A DNA stretch of 64,000 bases from Lachnospiraceae bacterium (lineage in GTDB: Bacteria; Bacillota; Clostridia; Lachnospirales; Lachnospiraceae): contig JAEEIV010000036.1 of NCBI GenBank assembly GCA_016281555.1, positions 17,812-81,811 on the forward strand, written 5' to 3'. How positions within the stretch are numbered: the stretch's first letter is position 1; each line of letters opens with the position of its first letter. The position numbers and the translations under genes were made by a program. Of the stretch, positions 25,162-33,582 are shown one piece after another. The notes under the pieces were generated by a model. That model was not told where the DNA came from, ran no database searches, and saw only the letters and a list, made by a program, of their open reading frames with translations.

Positions 25162-26286
25162 TTACGTAGTTTCGTCCTGCGATTCCGAAGCGTTCTCTTT
25201 CGGGTTCTCCTCTTCGGAAGAACTGACGTCCGCCTCAACGGAACTGTTTCCGGTTTCATCACCGGGATCTTCCCCGCTCTTTTCGGGCTCCGTCGACGAC
25301 GGCTCGGAATTCTCCTTGGAGTTCTCTTCTTCGGATCCGCTTTCCGTTTCCGATTCGCTTTCCGGTTCCGTTTGCGTTTGCTGAGCCGGAGCAACCGGTT
25401 CCGGAACGTAATGATTGTTCCAGACGTCGTCGTACTCCTTGTCGCCGGGATTCTCGCCGGACCCGGCAATGCACTCCAGTACGTAATCGTAGATCCACTG
25501 ATTCGTTTCGACGGAATAATGCACGCCGTCCGCGTAGCTCTTGTTCCCGGCCTTGATGAGTTCGCCAACCGGCAGATAATTCGCGCGGCATTCGGACTTC
25601 ATGGTCGCATTGAACGGGGCGACGAGCGGGTTCAGCGCTTCTTTCTGCACTTCCCAGCGAGTACCGGCGCCGTAGACGCCGATGACTTCGCCGACGGAAA
25701 GGAACCAGAACCTGGCGTTCGGGTATTGATCGATGAGCGAGTTGATGAGTCTCGCGTAATCCTCTGCAAAATACGGAAGCAGGCCCATCTGCTTGTTCGC
25801 GCAGTCGTTGATGCCGATCTGGATGATGACTTCGTACGCTTTCCCGGTATTCAGATAGTTCCTGAGCACCGGCAGCGCGTCGTTATTGAACCAGACGAAA
25901 TACCGGCCGTTCTTTCCGATGAAGGCGTCCTCCGCGGGATCGCCGATCCCCGACGAAGTGATCCCGACGACCCGGGAATCTCCGACCCAGATCCTTCGCG
26001 CCTGCGGTACGGGTTCCGGCTCGGTCTCCTCATACGATTCCTCTTCCGTTTCCGTTTCGGACTCGGTTTCGGTCTCTTCTTCCGTCTCCGATTCCGTTTC
26101 GGACTCGGTTTCGGTCTCCGTCTCTTCCTCCGAGCTCTCCGTCTCCTGATAGACCGGAAGATCGGGCATTTTTCCGATATAACCGTTGCCGAACGCAGTA
26201 AAGCAGTAGGCCGTGACCAGGGCCGCTATGAACACGGCCAGCACGACGACCGGCAGTATGACGACGATCATCCTCGGTTTCTTCAT
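25162..26286 (-). CDS. Membrane-anchored SGNH/GDSL-family hydrolase with acidic linkers
   Basis: A 374-residue protein with an N-terminal membrane helix (about 7-30), an E/T/S-rich linker (about 47-92), and an SGNH hydrolase domain: catalytic Ser104 in V-G-D-S-R, Asn160 in G-I-N-D, and Asp253/His256 in DGVHY. A second E/S/P-rich tail (about 300-374) follows. It would act outside the membrane, probably as an esterase or acetylhydrolase on cell-surface carbohydrate; substrate unknown. Linker DNA contains a 26-base direct repeat (26051-26076, 26093-26118). It overlaps smpB by four bases (ATGA). Confidence 0.85.
   Translation of the reverse strand: MKKPRMIVVILPVVVLAVFIAALVTAYCFTAFGNGYIGKMPDLPVYQETESSEEETETETESETESETEEETETESETETEEESYEETEPEPVPQARRIWVGDSRVVGITSSGIGDPAEDAFIGKNGRYFVWFNNDALPVLRNYLNTGKAYEVIIQIGINDCANKQMGLLPYFAEDYARLINSLIDQYPNARFWFLSVGEVIGVYGAGTRWEVQKEALNPLVAPFNATMKSECRANYLPVGELIKAGNKSYADGVHYSVETNQWIYDYVLECIAGSGENPGDKEYDDVWNNHYVPEPVAPAQQTQTEPESESETESGSEEENSKENSEPSSTEPEKSGEDPGDETGNSSVEADVSSSEEENPKENASESQDETT
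26051..26118. repeat. Direct repeat in the SGNH hydrolase linker
   Basis: A 26-base unit occurs identically at 26051-26076 and 26093-26118, 42 bases apart in register with the reading frame (14 codons). It encodes part of the E/T/S-rich linker. Likely a source of length variation between strains. Confidence 0.8.
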
Positions 26287-26750
26287 CGGTTCCCCTTCTC
26301 CTTTAACTCGCGCTCCATCTCGCGTCCCGCGTCTTTCTTCGCGATCGCTTCCCGTTTGTCGTACAGCTTTTTGCCTCTGGCGAGCGCGATCCTGACCTTG
26401 ACCCGGCTCCCCGAAAAAGCGACTTCAAGCGGAACGAGCGTATATCCTTTTTCCTGCACCCTCGACTGAAGCTTCAGGATCTCTTTCTTGTGAAGCAATA
26501 GTTTCCGAACCCTGAGCGGGTCCTTGTTGAAAATGTTTCCTTTTTCATACGGGGCAATGTGCATGCCGTAGACGAATACCTCGCCGTTCAAGATCCGGAC
26601 GAACGCCTCTTTCAGACTGCAGTTTCCCTGTCGGAGCGACTTGACTTCCGTTCCGACGAGTTCGATGCCGCATTCATGGACTTCCTCGATAAAATAGTCG
26701 TGATATGCCTTTTTGTTATTGGCAATGAGTTTGTTGTCCTGATTCTTCAT
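26283..26750 (-). CDS. smpB: SsrA-binding protein SmpB
   Basis: A 155-residue oligonucleotide-binding protein that escorts tmRNA to stalled ribosomes. It has the N-terminal [29 protein letters not shown], and the C-terminal [10 protein letters not shown] that becomes a helix in the mRNA channel. Length is normal. No tmRNA gene is adjacent. It is separated from secG by a terminator, so it may rely on read-through or an unrecognised promoter. Confidence 0.97.
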   Translation of the reverse strand: MKNQDNKLIANNKKAYHDYFIEEVHECGIELVGTEVKSLRQGNCSLKEAFVRILNGEVFVYGMHIAPYEKGNIFNKDPLRVRKLLLHKKEILKLQSRVQEKGYTLVPLEVAFSGSRVKVRIALARGKKLYDKREAIAKKDAGREMERELKEKGNR

Positions 26751-26758
26751 AAAAAGAT

Positions 26759-26788
26759 AAAAAAAGCGCCCCGCCCTGAAGCGGAGCG
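26759..26788 (-). terminator. Terminator after secG
   Basis: CGCCCCGC (26767-26774) pairs with GCGGAGCG (26781-26788), with one G-U pair in RNA and a 6-base loop, followed on the minus strand by seven T. It starts about nine bases past the secG stop. Confidence 0.85.
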
Positions 26789-26796
26789 TTTTCAGG

Positions 26797-27033
26797 TCAG
26801 AAGTTGATCGTCAGTACGAAGGCAAGAACGAAGAAGCCGATCGCAATGTATTTCGTGATCTTTTCCATTCTTCCCTCTTTGGAGCGGTTTTTGTTCTTTT
26901 CCCAGTAGCTGTCCGCCAGACCGCCGATCGCTCCGAGGCCGGCCGACTTTCCTTCCTGTAAGATGACGATCACTGTCAGAACGAGGCCCAACAATGCAAA
27001 AATCGAAACTAAAACATAACGTAAAATATCCAT
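26797..27033 (-). CDS. secG: Preprotein translocase subunit SecG
   Basis: A 78-residue inner-membrane protein with two helices (about 4-25 and 58-76) joined by the typical loop [13 protein letters not shown]. SecG assists the SecYE channel. I use the ATG at 27033, with AAAGGG ten bases upstream. The longer reading frame runs back through the tRNA gene and is not real. It is about 40 bases downstream of tRNA-Leu and likely processed from a common transcript; a SecG-tRNA-Leu association is also known in E. coli (secG-leuU). Confidence 0.94.
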   Translation of the reverse strand: MDILRYVLVSIFALLGLVLTVIVILQEGKSAGLGAIGGLADSYWEKNKNRSKEGRMEKITKYIAIGFFVLAFVLTINF

Positions 27034-27073
27034 TTTCCAGAAACCCTTTCTTTCACATTTCTCTACGATGAAC

Positions 27074-27156
27074 TGCCGGTGATGGGACTTGAACCCATAC
27101 GTGGTTGCCCACAACAGATTTTGAGTCTGCCTCGTCTGCCATTCCGACACACCGGC
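27074..27156 (-). tRNA. tRNA-Leu (anticodon CAA)
   Basis: An 83-nucleotide class II tRNA. The acceptor arm GCCGGTG pairs with CACCGGC, discriminator A, no encoded CCA. The anticodon stem GCAGA/TCTGT frames the loop CTCAAAA, so the anticodon is CAA and reads UUG. A long variable arm (about TGTGGGCAACCACG) and the T-arm ATGGG-TTCAAGT-CCCAT are clear. The long variable arm, A discriminator and anticodon all agree with leucine. Confidence 0.97.
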
Positions 27157-27173
27157 AAATGCCGAACATACGA

Positions 27174-27202
27174 ACTATATCATAAACAGTCATCCATTGC
27201 AA
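27174..27202 (-). promoter_or_regulatory. Promoter of tRNA-Leu-secG
   Basis: TTGCAA (27197-27202) and TATAGT (27174-27179) on the minus strand, 17-base spacer, with TGA before the -10 (extended type). The -35 overlaps the last codons of recU. The tRNA 5-prime end is 18 bases beyond the -10. Confidence 0.8.
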
Positions 27203-27741
27203 GCATTTTTTTCGCGAAACTCGAGATCCAGGCGGATGCCTTCGAGATAATGAATGTAGAGTCCGTTCCGTACCGGAAGGATGAACTGGGGGTCCAGTTC
27301 CTCGATCCTGAAGCTCTTCCTCCCGCCCTTTTTCATGCGTTCGTAAAACGCGTACAGGTCACGGAACGGAAGGTATCGGGCTTCCGACCTTTTCGGGAAA
27401 TACAGAAGGATGAATGAGATCCCCTCTCCCTCTTCCCATTCCTTCATGAACGCGATCTGATGCTCATGCACGTTCGAAAGCGGAAACGTGTCCGATTCGC
27501 ACTCCTTCGCGTCGAAACAGACGGGGATCCCCTGAACCAGGCCGATGTAGTCCACGGTGGACTGCTGATCGAAGTAGGCGAGGGTGATGTGTCTCGTCTC
27601 CTGATCGATCTCCACCGGGGTGATCGGCGTCGGGATCTTCTGAATGAGGGCCAGTTTCTTTTCTCGGTAGTCCTCGTTCGTGTAATTGACCATTTCTTCG
27701 AGGAGGGAGCCGCGAAGTCCGCGGCCGGACCATTTCGTCAT
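27190..27741 (-). CDS. recU: Holliday junction resolvase RecU
   Basis: A 183-residue endonuclease fold protein. It has L-E-E-M-V-N-x-T-N at the N-terminus, I-x-K-I-P-T-P-I, then the catalytic stretch T-V-D-Y-I-G ... F-D-A-K-E with D and E-x-K metal ligands, and the conserved H-E-H-Q. RecU cuts four-way junctions in Firmicutes with RuvAB as partner; ruvA and ruvB are also in this window. The N-terminal arm is a little short for the family. It is 13 bases downstream of the RluA-type gene. Most Bacillus recU genes pair with ponA; here it does not. Confidence 0.9.
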   Translation of the reverse strand: MTKWSGRGLRGSLLEEMVNYTNEDYREKKLALIQKIPTPITPVEIDQETRHITLAYFDQQSTVDYIGLVQGIPVCFDAKECESDTFPLSNVHEHQIAFMKEWEEGEGISFILLYFPKRSEARYLPFRDLYAFYERMKKGGRKSFRIEELDPQFILPVRNGLYIHYLEGIRLDLEFREKNACNG

Positions 27742-27754
27742 TGCATTTCTCCGT

Positions 27755-28711
27755 TCACGGTTTCACCGGCCAGTTCTCCGGCACGGGGATCTCAAACGTT
27801 TTTCCGCTGATCCCGGAAAGCTCGGTCTCCGGGAATTCCAGGCGGTACGACAAAAGGCACATTCCGCATTTCCTGAATTTCAGGTTGATCTCGGGAATGC
27901 CGTATTTCCGGTCGCCGAGGATCGGATGGCGGATCATGTTCATGTGTGCGCGGATCTGGTGGCTCCTTCCCGTCAAAAGATGGACGTCGACGAGCGTCAG
28001 ATCCTTTTCCGCATCGTATTTCACGGGACGGAATTCGGTCCGGATCTCCTTGCTTCCCTTTACCGGATCCTGATACAGGCGCACTTCGTTCTTCTTCTCA
28101 TCCTTGACGAGATAGCTCTTCAATACGGCGCCTTCCGAAACCTTTCCGACCACGACGGCGTAATAATACTTGCAGAGGGAACGCTCCCGGAACAGTTCGG
28201 ATAGGATCTTCAACCCCTTCAAACTGAGTCCGGCGGCAATGATCCCGCCCGTATTCTGATCCAGCCGGTTCACGACGGAGGGACGGAACATTTCGAATTC
28301 CGAGCCGGACAGCATGCCGCTTTTTACCGCATGATCGACGACCCATTCGTTGACGGAATAGGAACCGTCGAAGGATTTCTGAGAAAGCACGCCGGAAGGC
28401 TTCACGAAAATGAGAACGTCGGGGTCTTCGTGCAGGATACGGATCTTCGGAAACCCGGACGGCGGCGAGAAGGATTCCGGCGCCTTCTCTTCTCCCCGCA
28501 TCTTCAGGTAGGTCTCCTCGGAAAAATAAAAGCGGACCACGTCGCCGGAGGCCGTCAGTTCATGCCCGTCCGCCTTCTTCGAATTCAGCGTGATGTTCTT
28601 CTTCCGAAGCATTTTGTAGAGGAACGAATCCGGTGCAGCCTTGAGATGCTTCCGAAGCACCTTGTCAAGCCGCTGTCCCGCCGTATTCTCCTGAATGACC
28701 AGTTCAAACAT
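27755..28711 (-). CDS. RluA-family 23S rRNA/tRNA pseudouridine synthase with S4 domain
   Basis: A 318-residue protein. An N-terminal S4 RNA-binding domain (about 1-75, G-Q-R-L-D-K-V-L-R) is followed by the RluA catalytic domain with the active aspartate in V-N-R-L-D-Q-N-T-G-G, a variant of the canonical H-R-L-D-x-x-T-S-G seen in several clostridial members. L-L-T-G-R-S-H-Q-I-R-A-H is also present. The target uridine cannot be told from sequence. AAAGGA lies before the ATG. Lies between an unknown membrane gene and recU in the same run. Confidence 0.88.
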   Translation of the reverse strand: MFELVIQENTAGQRLDKVLRKHLKAAPDSFLYKMLRKKNITLNSKKADGHELTASGDVVRFYFSEETYLKMRGEEKAPESFSPPSGFPKIRILHEDPDVLIFVKPSGVLSQKSFDGSYSVNEWVVDHAVKSGMLSGSEFEMFRPSVVNRLDQNTGGIIAAGLSLKGLKILSELFRERSLCKYYYAVVVGKVSEGAVLKSYLVKDEKKNEVRLYQDPVKGSKEIRTEFRPVKYDAEKDLTLVDVHLLTGRSHQIRAHMNMIRHPILGDRKYGIPEINLKFRKCGMCLLSYRLEFPETELSGISGKTFEIPVPENWPVKP

Positions 28712-28732
28712 GGATCCTTTGTTCCTGCCGCT

Positions 28733-29317
28733 TTACATCGAGATCGCCCTGACGACGCCTTCTTCCCGGAGCACCTTTTCCGGGACCGTTTCCCTGTCGG
28801 ACGGCGAAAGACCGCCGATCCTGTTCAAAAACGCTGCCAAATCCTTCTCCACGGTGAAAGGCGCATCCGCATCGTTCAATCTCAGATAATTCCGCACGTA
28901 CTCCGAAGTCTTCTCCGGATCCGCTTTTTCATTGACGAGGTATCCGAAAATCCCGTCTTCATGGAAATACACGTACGGAAAATAGAACGACGCCCCGTCC
29001 TTGTTCGCAATGAGGATCTCGGTGTCCAGCACCCCGTTCCCGGTGATCTTCCGGACGGACTCATACTCGGCTTCCTCCGGCGCCTTGTACTTCAGCATGG
29101 CGATCAGGGTAGAAAGCATCATCGCGAACGGAATCGCCGTCACGAGGCCGAGGATCGTGAACCAGTTCTTCAGCGTTCCCGTCACAAAATATCCGGTGAC
29201 GATGAGCCCCGCAGCACCGAGAAAAATGATGAGAGAACGGATGAACAGTTTCAGTTTTCTTTTTTTAAGATATCCCCTGTGGCCGATCGTCACAGGGGAT
29301 CTTCCGGAATTCATCAT
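28733..29317 (-). CDS. Membrane protein of unknown function downstream of alaS
   Basis: A 194-residue protein with a short basic N-terminus, two adjacent membrane helices (about 25-46 and 53-75), and a roughly 115-residue soluble C-terminal domain of mixed composition. No known motif is evident. It starts with ATG-ATG overlapping the alaS stop, so it is coupled to alaS. A perfect 10-base inverted repeat (29272-29300) lies in its first codons. I do not recognise the family; the C-terminal domain might be a small ligand-binding or NTF2-like fold but this is a guess. Confidence 0.7.
   Translation of the reverse strand: MMNSGRSPVTIGHRGYLKKRKLKLFIRSLIIFLGAAGLIVTGYFVTGTLKNWFTILGLVTAIPFAMMLSTLIAMLKYKAPEEAEYESVRKITGNGVLDTEILIANKDGASFYFPYVYFHEDGIFGYLVNEKADPEKTSEYVRNYLRLNDADAPFTVEKDLAAFLNRIGGLSPSDRETVPEKVLREEGVVRAISM
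29272..29300. repeat. Perfect inverted repeat at the start of the post-alaS membrane gene
   Basis: ATCCCCTGTG (29272-29281) and CACAGGGGAT (29291-29300) with a 9-base loop, about 15 bases after the alaS stop in transcription direction. It is followed on the minus strand by A-rich, not T-rich, sequence, so it is not a standard terminator. Confidence 0.7.
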
Positions 29318-31974
29318 TCAGCACCCAGTTGCAGTTTCAGTACCGTCAATGCCTTTTCCAGAGCCGCAGGAATGCCGGACGGATCCTTGCCGCCCGCCTG
29401 CGCGGAATTCGGACGTCCGCCGCCGCCTCCGCCGACGAGCGCCGCAACTTCCTTGATGAGATTACCAGCGTGCACGCCCGCCTTCACGGCACTGTCCGTA
29501 GCGCTTGCCGCGATCGAGACGCGCCCGTCTTTCTCGGAAATGAGAAGCACTGCGGCATCTCCGAGTTTGTCCCGGAGGGAATCCCCGAGCGTACGGAGAT
29601 CGTTCATGTCGGACGAAGGCACTCCGGTCACGAGAACTTGAATGCCGTTCAAGGTCACGGCCTTCTCCTGAAGGGATCCGGCGGCTGCATTGGCGATCTC
29701 CGCCTTCAGTTTCTCGTTCTCGGCTTCCTTCGCCTTCATTTCTTCGTTCATGGCATGGAGCCGCTCCGAAAGTTTATCCGGAGAAGATTTCACGACCTTC
29801 GCGGCTTCTTTCAGCAGGGCTTCCATTTCTTCATAATACCGGAGCACGCGGTCTCCCGTGATCGCTTCGATCCTGCGAACGCCGGCCGCGATGCCGGATT
29901 CGGAAAGGATCTTGAACGCGCCGATGTCACGCGTATTTGCCACGTGCGTGCCGCCGCAAAGTTCGATACTGAAGTCGCCCATCGAGACGACGCGGACCTT
30001 CTCACCGTATTTTTCACCGAACAAAGCCATCGCGCCTTCTTTTTTCGCTTCGTCGAGCGTCATTTCCCTCGTCACGACCGGCAATGCCTTCCGGATCGCG
30101 CCGTTCACGAGGCTTTCGATCTGCTTTAAGTCGTCCGGATCGATCGCCTTGAAATGCGTGAAATCGAACCGGAGACGTTTCGCGTCGTTATAGGAACCCG
30201 CCTGCTCCACGTGGGAACCGAGCACCTCGCGGAGCGCTTTCTGAAGAAGATGCGTCGCGGAATGGTTCTCACAGGTGTTTTCCCGGTTTTCACGGTCCGC
30301 TTCCAGCGTGACCTGATCTCCCACCGACAGGGATCCGGATTCGACGACGCCGAGGTGTGCGATCTTTCCGCCCTGCAGGTGCACGGCCTTTTCGACTCTG
30401 AACAAACCGTGGTTGTTCCGGATGGTTCCGAAATCGCTTTCCTGTCCGCCCATCGTGGCGTAGAACGGCGTTTCCCGTGTCAGAACGGCGCCGCGGTCGC
30501 CTTCTTCAAGCGTATCCGCAAACGCTCCGTATCCGCCGTCCGGTTTCGAAACAAGCACGATCGCTTCCGAAGTAAGCTCGGTCCTGCCGTACCCACGGAA
30601 CTCGGTCGTGAGCTCTGCGTCGATCTCGTCAAAGACGGAGGCTTCCTTGCCCATGTAGTTCGTCGTTTCCCGGGCGCTTTTCGCCGTCTGTTTCTGGTTG
30701 TTCATGGCTTCGTCGAATCCGGCCGAATCCATGGTCATCCCTCTTTCTTCAAGGATCTCTTCCGTCAGATCCCGCGGGAAGCCGTAGGTATCGTAGAGAC
30801 GGAACGCGTCATCGCCGGGAAGCACGTTCTTCCCTTCTTTTTCAAGGCGTTCGATCACTTCGTTGAGCAATGAAAGCCCGGTATCGATCGTGCGGTTGAA
30901 CTTGTTTTCCTCTTCGCGGATGACCGAAAGGATCATTGATTTCTTCTCTTCCAGTTCCGGATATCCGTCCTTGGAAGTCTCGATCACGGTCTCGGAAAGC
31001 CCGGTCAGGAACGCATCATGGATGCCGAGCAGCCTGCCGTGCCGGGCGGCTCTCCGAAGCAGCCGGCGAAGCACGTAGCCTCTTCCGTTGTTGGAGGGCA
31101 TGATACCGTCGCTGATCATGAACGTGACGGAACGGATGTGATCCGTGATGATGCGGATCGAAACGTCCTTCTTCGGATCGCTCTTGTAACGGACTCCGGC
31201 AATGTCTCCGACGTGTGCCGTCAGCGCTGCCAGGGTATCCACGTCAAAGATCGAGTCGACGTCCTGAACGACGACGGCCAGCCGCTCGAGGCCCATGCCG
31301 GTGTCGATGTTCTTCTGGACGAGTTCGGTATAATTGCCGTTTCCGTCGTTATTGAACTGCGAGAACACGTTGTTCCAGACTTCGATGTAGCGGTCGCAGT
31401 CGCAGCCGACAGTGCAGCCGGGCTTCCCGCAGCCGTACTTTTCTCCGCGGTCGTAATAGATCTCCGAGCAGGGGCCGCAGGGACCGGAACCGTGCTCCCA
31501 GAAGTTGTCTTCCTTGCCGAAGCGGAAGATCCGGTTTTCCGGGATCCCCTCCTGTTCATGCCAGATCGTGAACGCTTCGTCGTCGTCCATGTATACCGAA
31601 GGATAGAGCCGGTCCGGATCGAGACCGACTTCCTTCGTCAGGAATTCCCAGGAATAGTGAATTGCCTCTTTCTTGAAGTAATCTCCGAAAGAGAAATTCC
31701 CGAGCATCTCGAAAAACGTGCCGTGGCGCGAAGTCTTGCCGATGTTCTCGATGTCGCCGGTCCGGATGCATTTCTGGCACGTCGTGACGCGGCGCCTCGG
31801 CGGGATCTCCTGGCCGGTGAAGTAAGGCTTCATCGGCGCCATCCCGGAATTGATGATGAGCAGACTCTTGTCGTTTCTCGGCACGAGCGAAAAGCTCTTC
31901 AGCACGAGATGTCCGTTCCGCTCAAAATAGTCCAGGAACATTTTTCTGAGTTCATTTACACCGTATTTTTTCAT
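29314..31974 (-). CDS. alaS: Alanyl-tRNA synthetase
   Basis: An 886-residue class II synthetase. It opens K-K-Y-G-V-N-E-L-R-K-M-F-L-D-Y-F with the N-terminal aminoacylation core (G-M-A-P-M-K-P-Y-F, R-x-T-T-C-Q-K-C-I-R). The editing domain has N-H-S-A-T-H-L-L and C-G-G-T-H-V zinc-site residues, and a glycine-rich DHHA1/C-Ala end (V-G-G-G-G-G-G) follows. A zinc cluster C-x-x-C-x-S-E is also present. The ATG at 31974 fits homologs; an ATG at 32010 overlaps the stop of the preceding small gene. There is no room upstream for a T-box leader. Confidence 0.96.
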   Translation of the reverse strand: MKKYGVNELRKMFLDYFERNGHLVLKSFSLVPRNDKSLLIINSGMAPMKPYFTGQEIPPRRRVTTCQKCIRTGDIENIGKTSRHGTFFEMLGNFSFGDYFKKEAIHYSWEFLTKEVGLDPDRLYPSVYMDDDEAFTIWHEQEGIPENRIFRFGKEDNFWEHGSGPCGPCSEIYYDRGEKYGCGKPGCTVGCDCDRYIEVWNNVFSQFNNDGNGNYTELVQKNIDTGMGLERLAVVVQDVDSIFDVDTLAALTAHVGDIAGVRYKSDPKKDVSIRIITDHIRSVTFMISDGIMPSNNGRGYVLRRLLRRAARHGRLLGIHDAFLTGLSETVIETSKDGYPELEEKKSMILSVIREEENKFNRTIDTGLSLLNEVIERLEKEGKNVLPGDDAFRLYDTYGFPRDLTEEILEERGMTMDSAGFDEAMNNQKQTAKSARETTNYMGKEASVFDEIDAELTTEFRGYGRTELTSEAIVLVSKPDGGYGAFADTLEEGDRGAVLTRETPFYATMGGQESDFGTIRNNHGLFRVEKAVHLQGGKIAHLGVVESGSLSVGDQVTLEADRENRENTCENHSATHLLQKALREVLGSHVEQAGSYNDAKRLRFDFTHFKAIDPDDLKQIESLVNGAIRKALPVVTREMTLDEAKKEGAMALFGEKYGEKVRVVSMGDFSIELCGGTHVANTRDIGAFKILSESGIAAGVRRIEAITGDRVLRYYEEMEALLKEAAKVVKSSPDKLSERLHAMNEEMKAKEAENEKLKAEIANAAAGSLQEKAVTLNGIQVLVTGVPSSDMNDLRTLGDSLRDKLGDAAVLLISEKDGRVSIAASATDSAVKAGVHAGNLIKEVAALVGGGGGGRPNSAQAGGKDPSGIPAALEKALTVLKLQLGAE

Positions 31975-32006
31975 AATATCCACCGGACGCTTCCGTCCGC
32001 CTCCCG

Positions 32007-32150
32007 TCATTCTTTTTCAGCTTTCGCACTCTTTCTTTTGTCCATGAAGTCCCGGAACTTGTGCCCGAGAAACACGGCGAGCACGATCACGCCGCTCATG
32101 AAAACGAACGTGATGACCTGAACGAATAATTCATGCAGTATTTCCGTCAT
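32007..32150 (-). CDS. 47-residue single-pass membrane peptide
   Basis: A very small protein starting M-T-E-I-L-H-E-L-F with one strong membrane helix (about 10-30) and a basic, then acidic, C-terminal tail (K-F-R-D-F-M-D-K-R-K). GAGGAG lies five bases before the ATG at 32150, good evidence that it is translated. Its stop is 33 bases before alaS. The frame upstream to 32207 overlaps the preceding gene and has no separate start signal. I do not recognise the family. Confidence 0.62.
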   Translation of the reverse strand: MTEILHELFVQVITFVFMSGVIVLAVFLGHKFRDFMDKRKSAKAEKE

Positions 32151-32181
32151 GACCACTCCTCTTCGCTTTTCGTCTTCCGTT

Positions 32182-33582
32182 TCAGTCGGCGACGACGAGC
32201 GTTTCAATGCTTTCCAAAAACGATTTTCCGTTCGTGCGGTACATTTCCGTAAGGTTCGAAACCGTCACGGAATTCGCATCCGCAAAGACGCCGCTTACAT
32301 CGCACCAGCCGGTGCCTTCCTGTATGATCTCAAAGCGTTCCGTTCCGTCCTTCACGACCGCCCCGCTGAAATACATGGCGTGTCCGGGCCAGGACAGGAC
32401 CGCGCCCGGATAATACCGGAGCAGCGCCTTTTTTTCCTCGATATCCATTCCCCGAAGATCGATCTTCTTCCCTCCGAACCGGTCGAGGATGGAGGAATTC
32501 CTCGGCAGATAATAGCCGAAGACCCGGTACAACGCCCCGGTAAATCCGGAACAATCGTAGAAACCGTGCTCATCCCCCCAGCCATAGGGCGTACCGAGCA
32601 GCGATAAGGCGATCTCCGTCGCTTTTTCGCCGGAAAACGGAAGAAACCCGACGTGATACCTGCCGGAGTTCCGATCGACTGCGATCTCGGAAAACCCGAG
32701 ACCGCCTTCGCCAGTTCTTTCCGGAAGCCTGAGAACGAGTTCCGTGTCCGTCGAAGCAGAAACCGGAAGGATCAGTCCGAGCCGGTTCCACGAAACGCTT
32801 TCGTCCGTTCCGAGTGAGACCGCAAATGTTTCCGGAGAAAGAAACTCAAGGAAGGTCTCCCGGTCGGTCAGTGCGATCTCCTCTTTGTCGATCCAGCCGT
32901 GATAATACTCGCCCCGGCAGAAGAAGTACTTCCCGTCCGACGATTCATGCAGGACGTGCACGCCCGAAGCGAACGGAAGCACGGTTTCCTGGAAAAGATC
33001 AAACTCCGTTACCTTTCCCGAGGAGGTGAACCGCAGTTTCGTCGGAAACGACCGGACTGAAGCATTCGTGACGAGAATGCCGTATCTTTCCTGAATGACG
33101 GGAGAAGCGGCACTCTTTCCGTCTCTCCGGTCATATAGCGTCTGAAGGTTCCGGTTCGCCGTCACGGCATGACGGAGCGTTTCCCCCGCAGGATCTGCAC
33201 CGAGAAACCCGCCTTCCGGGATCGAATACTCATTGATCATCTCAATGATGCGTCCGGCGGAATACAATTCGTCCGAAAAGAGGTCAAATAGCATCGACTT
33301 CGGATCGGACAGCGTTTTCCGGTTCACTTCGGCGACTTCTTCCGGCATCTTTTTTCCGAAAAACACGGCCGTTCTTTCAGCCGGTTCCTCGCTTTCCGGT
33401 TCCGTCGAGGAAGGCGGTTCCGTTTCTGTCACGGTCGCTGTTTCTGTTTCCGGGGCAGTCTCCGTTTCCCGCTTCGTCTGCGGTTCCGTTTCCGCTTTCT
33501 GAGAAACGCCGGTATCCGAGCATGAACTGAGACAGATCAATGCACCGGCGAGCACGAAAAGAAGCAAGCCGCGCCTCATCAT
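32182..33582 (-). CDS. NlpC/P60 lipoprotein with SH3 domains
   Basis: A 466-residue lipoprotein. The signal peptide ends in a lipobox (L-S-S-C, lipidated Cys21), then an E/T/P-rich linker (about 25-70), an N-terminal NlpC-associated and SH3_6-like region (Q-E-R-Y-G-I-L-V-T-N-A-S-V-R-S-F-P-T), and a C-terminal NlpC/P60 peptidase domain: catalytic Cys in F-Y-D-C-S-G-F and His in P-G-H-A-M-Y-F. Such enzymes cut gamma-D-glutamyl-diamino acid links in peptidoglycan stems. It overlaps the P-type ATPase gene by four bases. Confidence 0.88.
   Translation of the reverse strand: MMRRGLLLFVLAGALICLSSCSDTGVSQKAETEPQTKRETETAPETETATVTETEPPSSTEPESEEPAERTAVFFGKKMPEEVAEVNRKTLSDPKSMLFDLFSDELYSAGRIIEMINEYSIPEGGFLGADPAGETLRHAVTANRNLQTLYDRRDGKSAASPVIQERYGILVTNASVRSFPTKLRFTSSGKVTEFDLFQETVLPFASGVHVLHESSDGKYFFCRGEYYHGWIDKEEIALTDRETFLEFLSPETFAVSLGTDESVSWNRLGLILPVSASTDTELVLRLPERTGEGGLGFSEIAVDRNSGRYHVGFLPFSGEKATEIALSLLGTPYGWGDEHGFYDCSGFTGALYRVFGYYLPRNSSILDRFGGKKIDLRGMDIEEKKALLRYYPGAVLSWPGHAMYFSGAVVKDGTERFEIIQEGTGWCDVSGVFADANSVTVSNLTEMYRTNGKSFLESIETLVVAD

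Noticed and set aside
26283..27033. tmRNA gene near smpB
   Set aside because: No alanine-like acceptor structure or tag frame is visible in the short gaps; the only RNA gene here is tRNA-Leu.
27034..27150. Extended N-terminus of SecG reading back to 27150
   Set aside because: The extra codons run through the tRNA-Leu gene and encode no SecG-like sequence.
31975..32010. T-box or other riboswitch leader for alaS
   Set aside because: The upstream gene ends within 33 bases of the start and only a short GGACG/CGTCC stem is present. No T-box core can fit.
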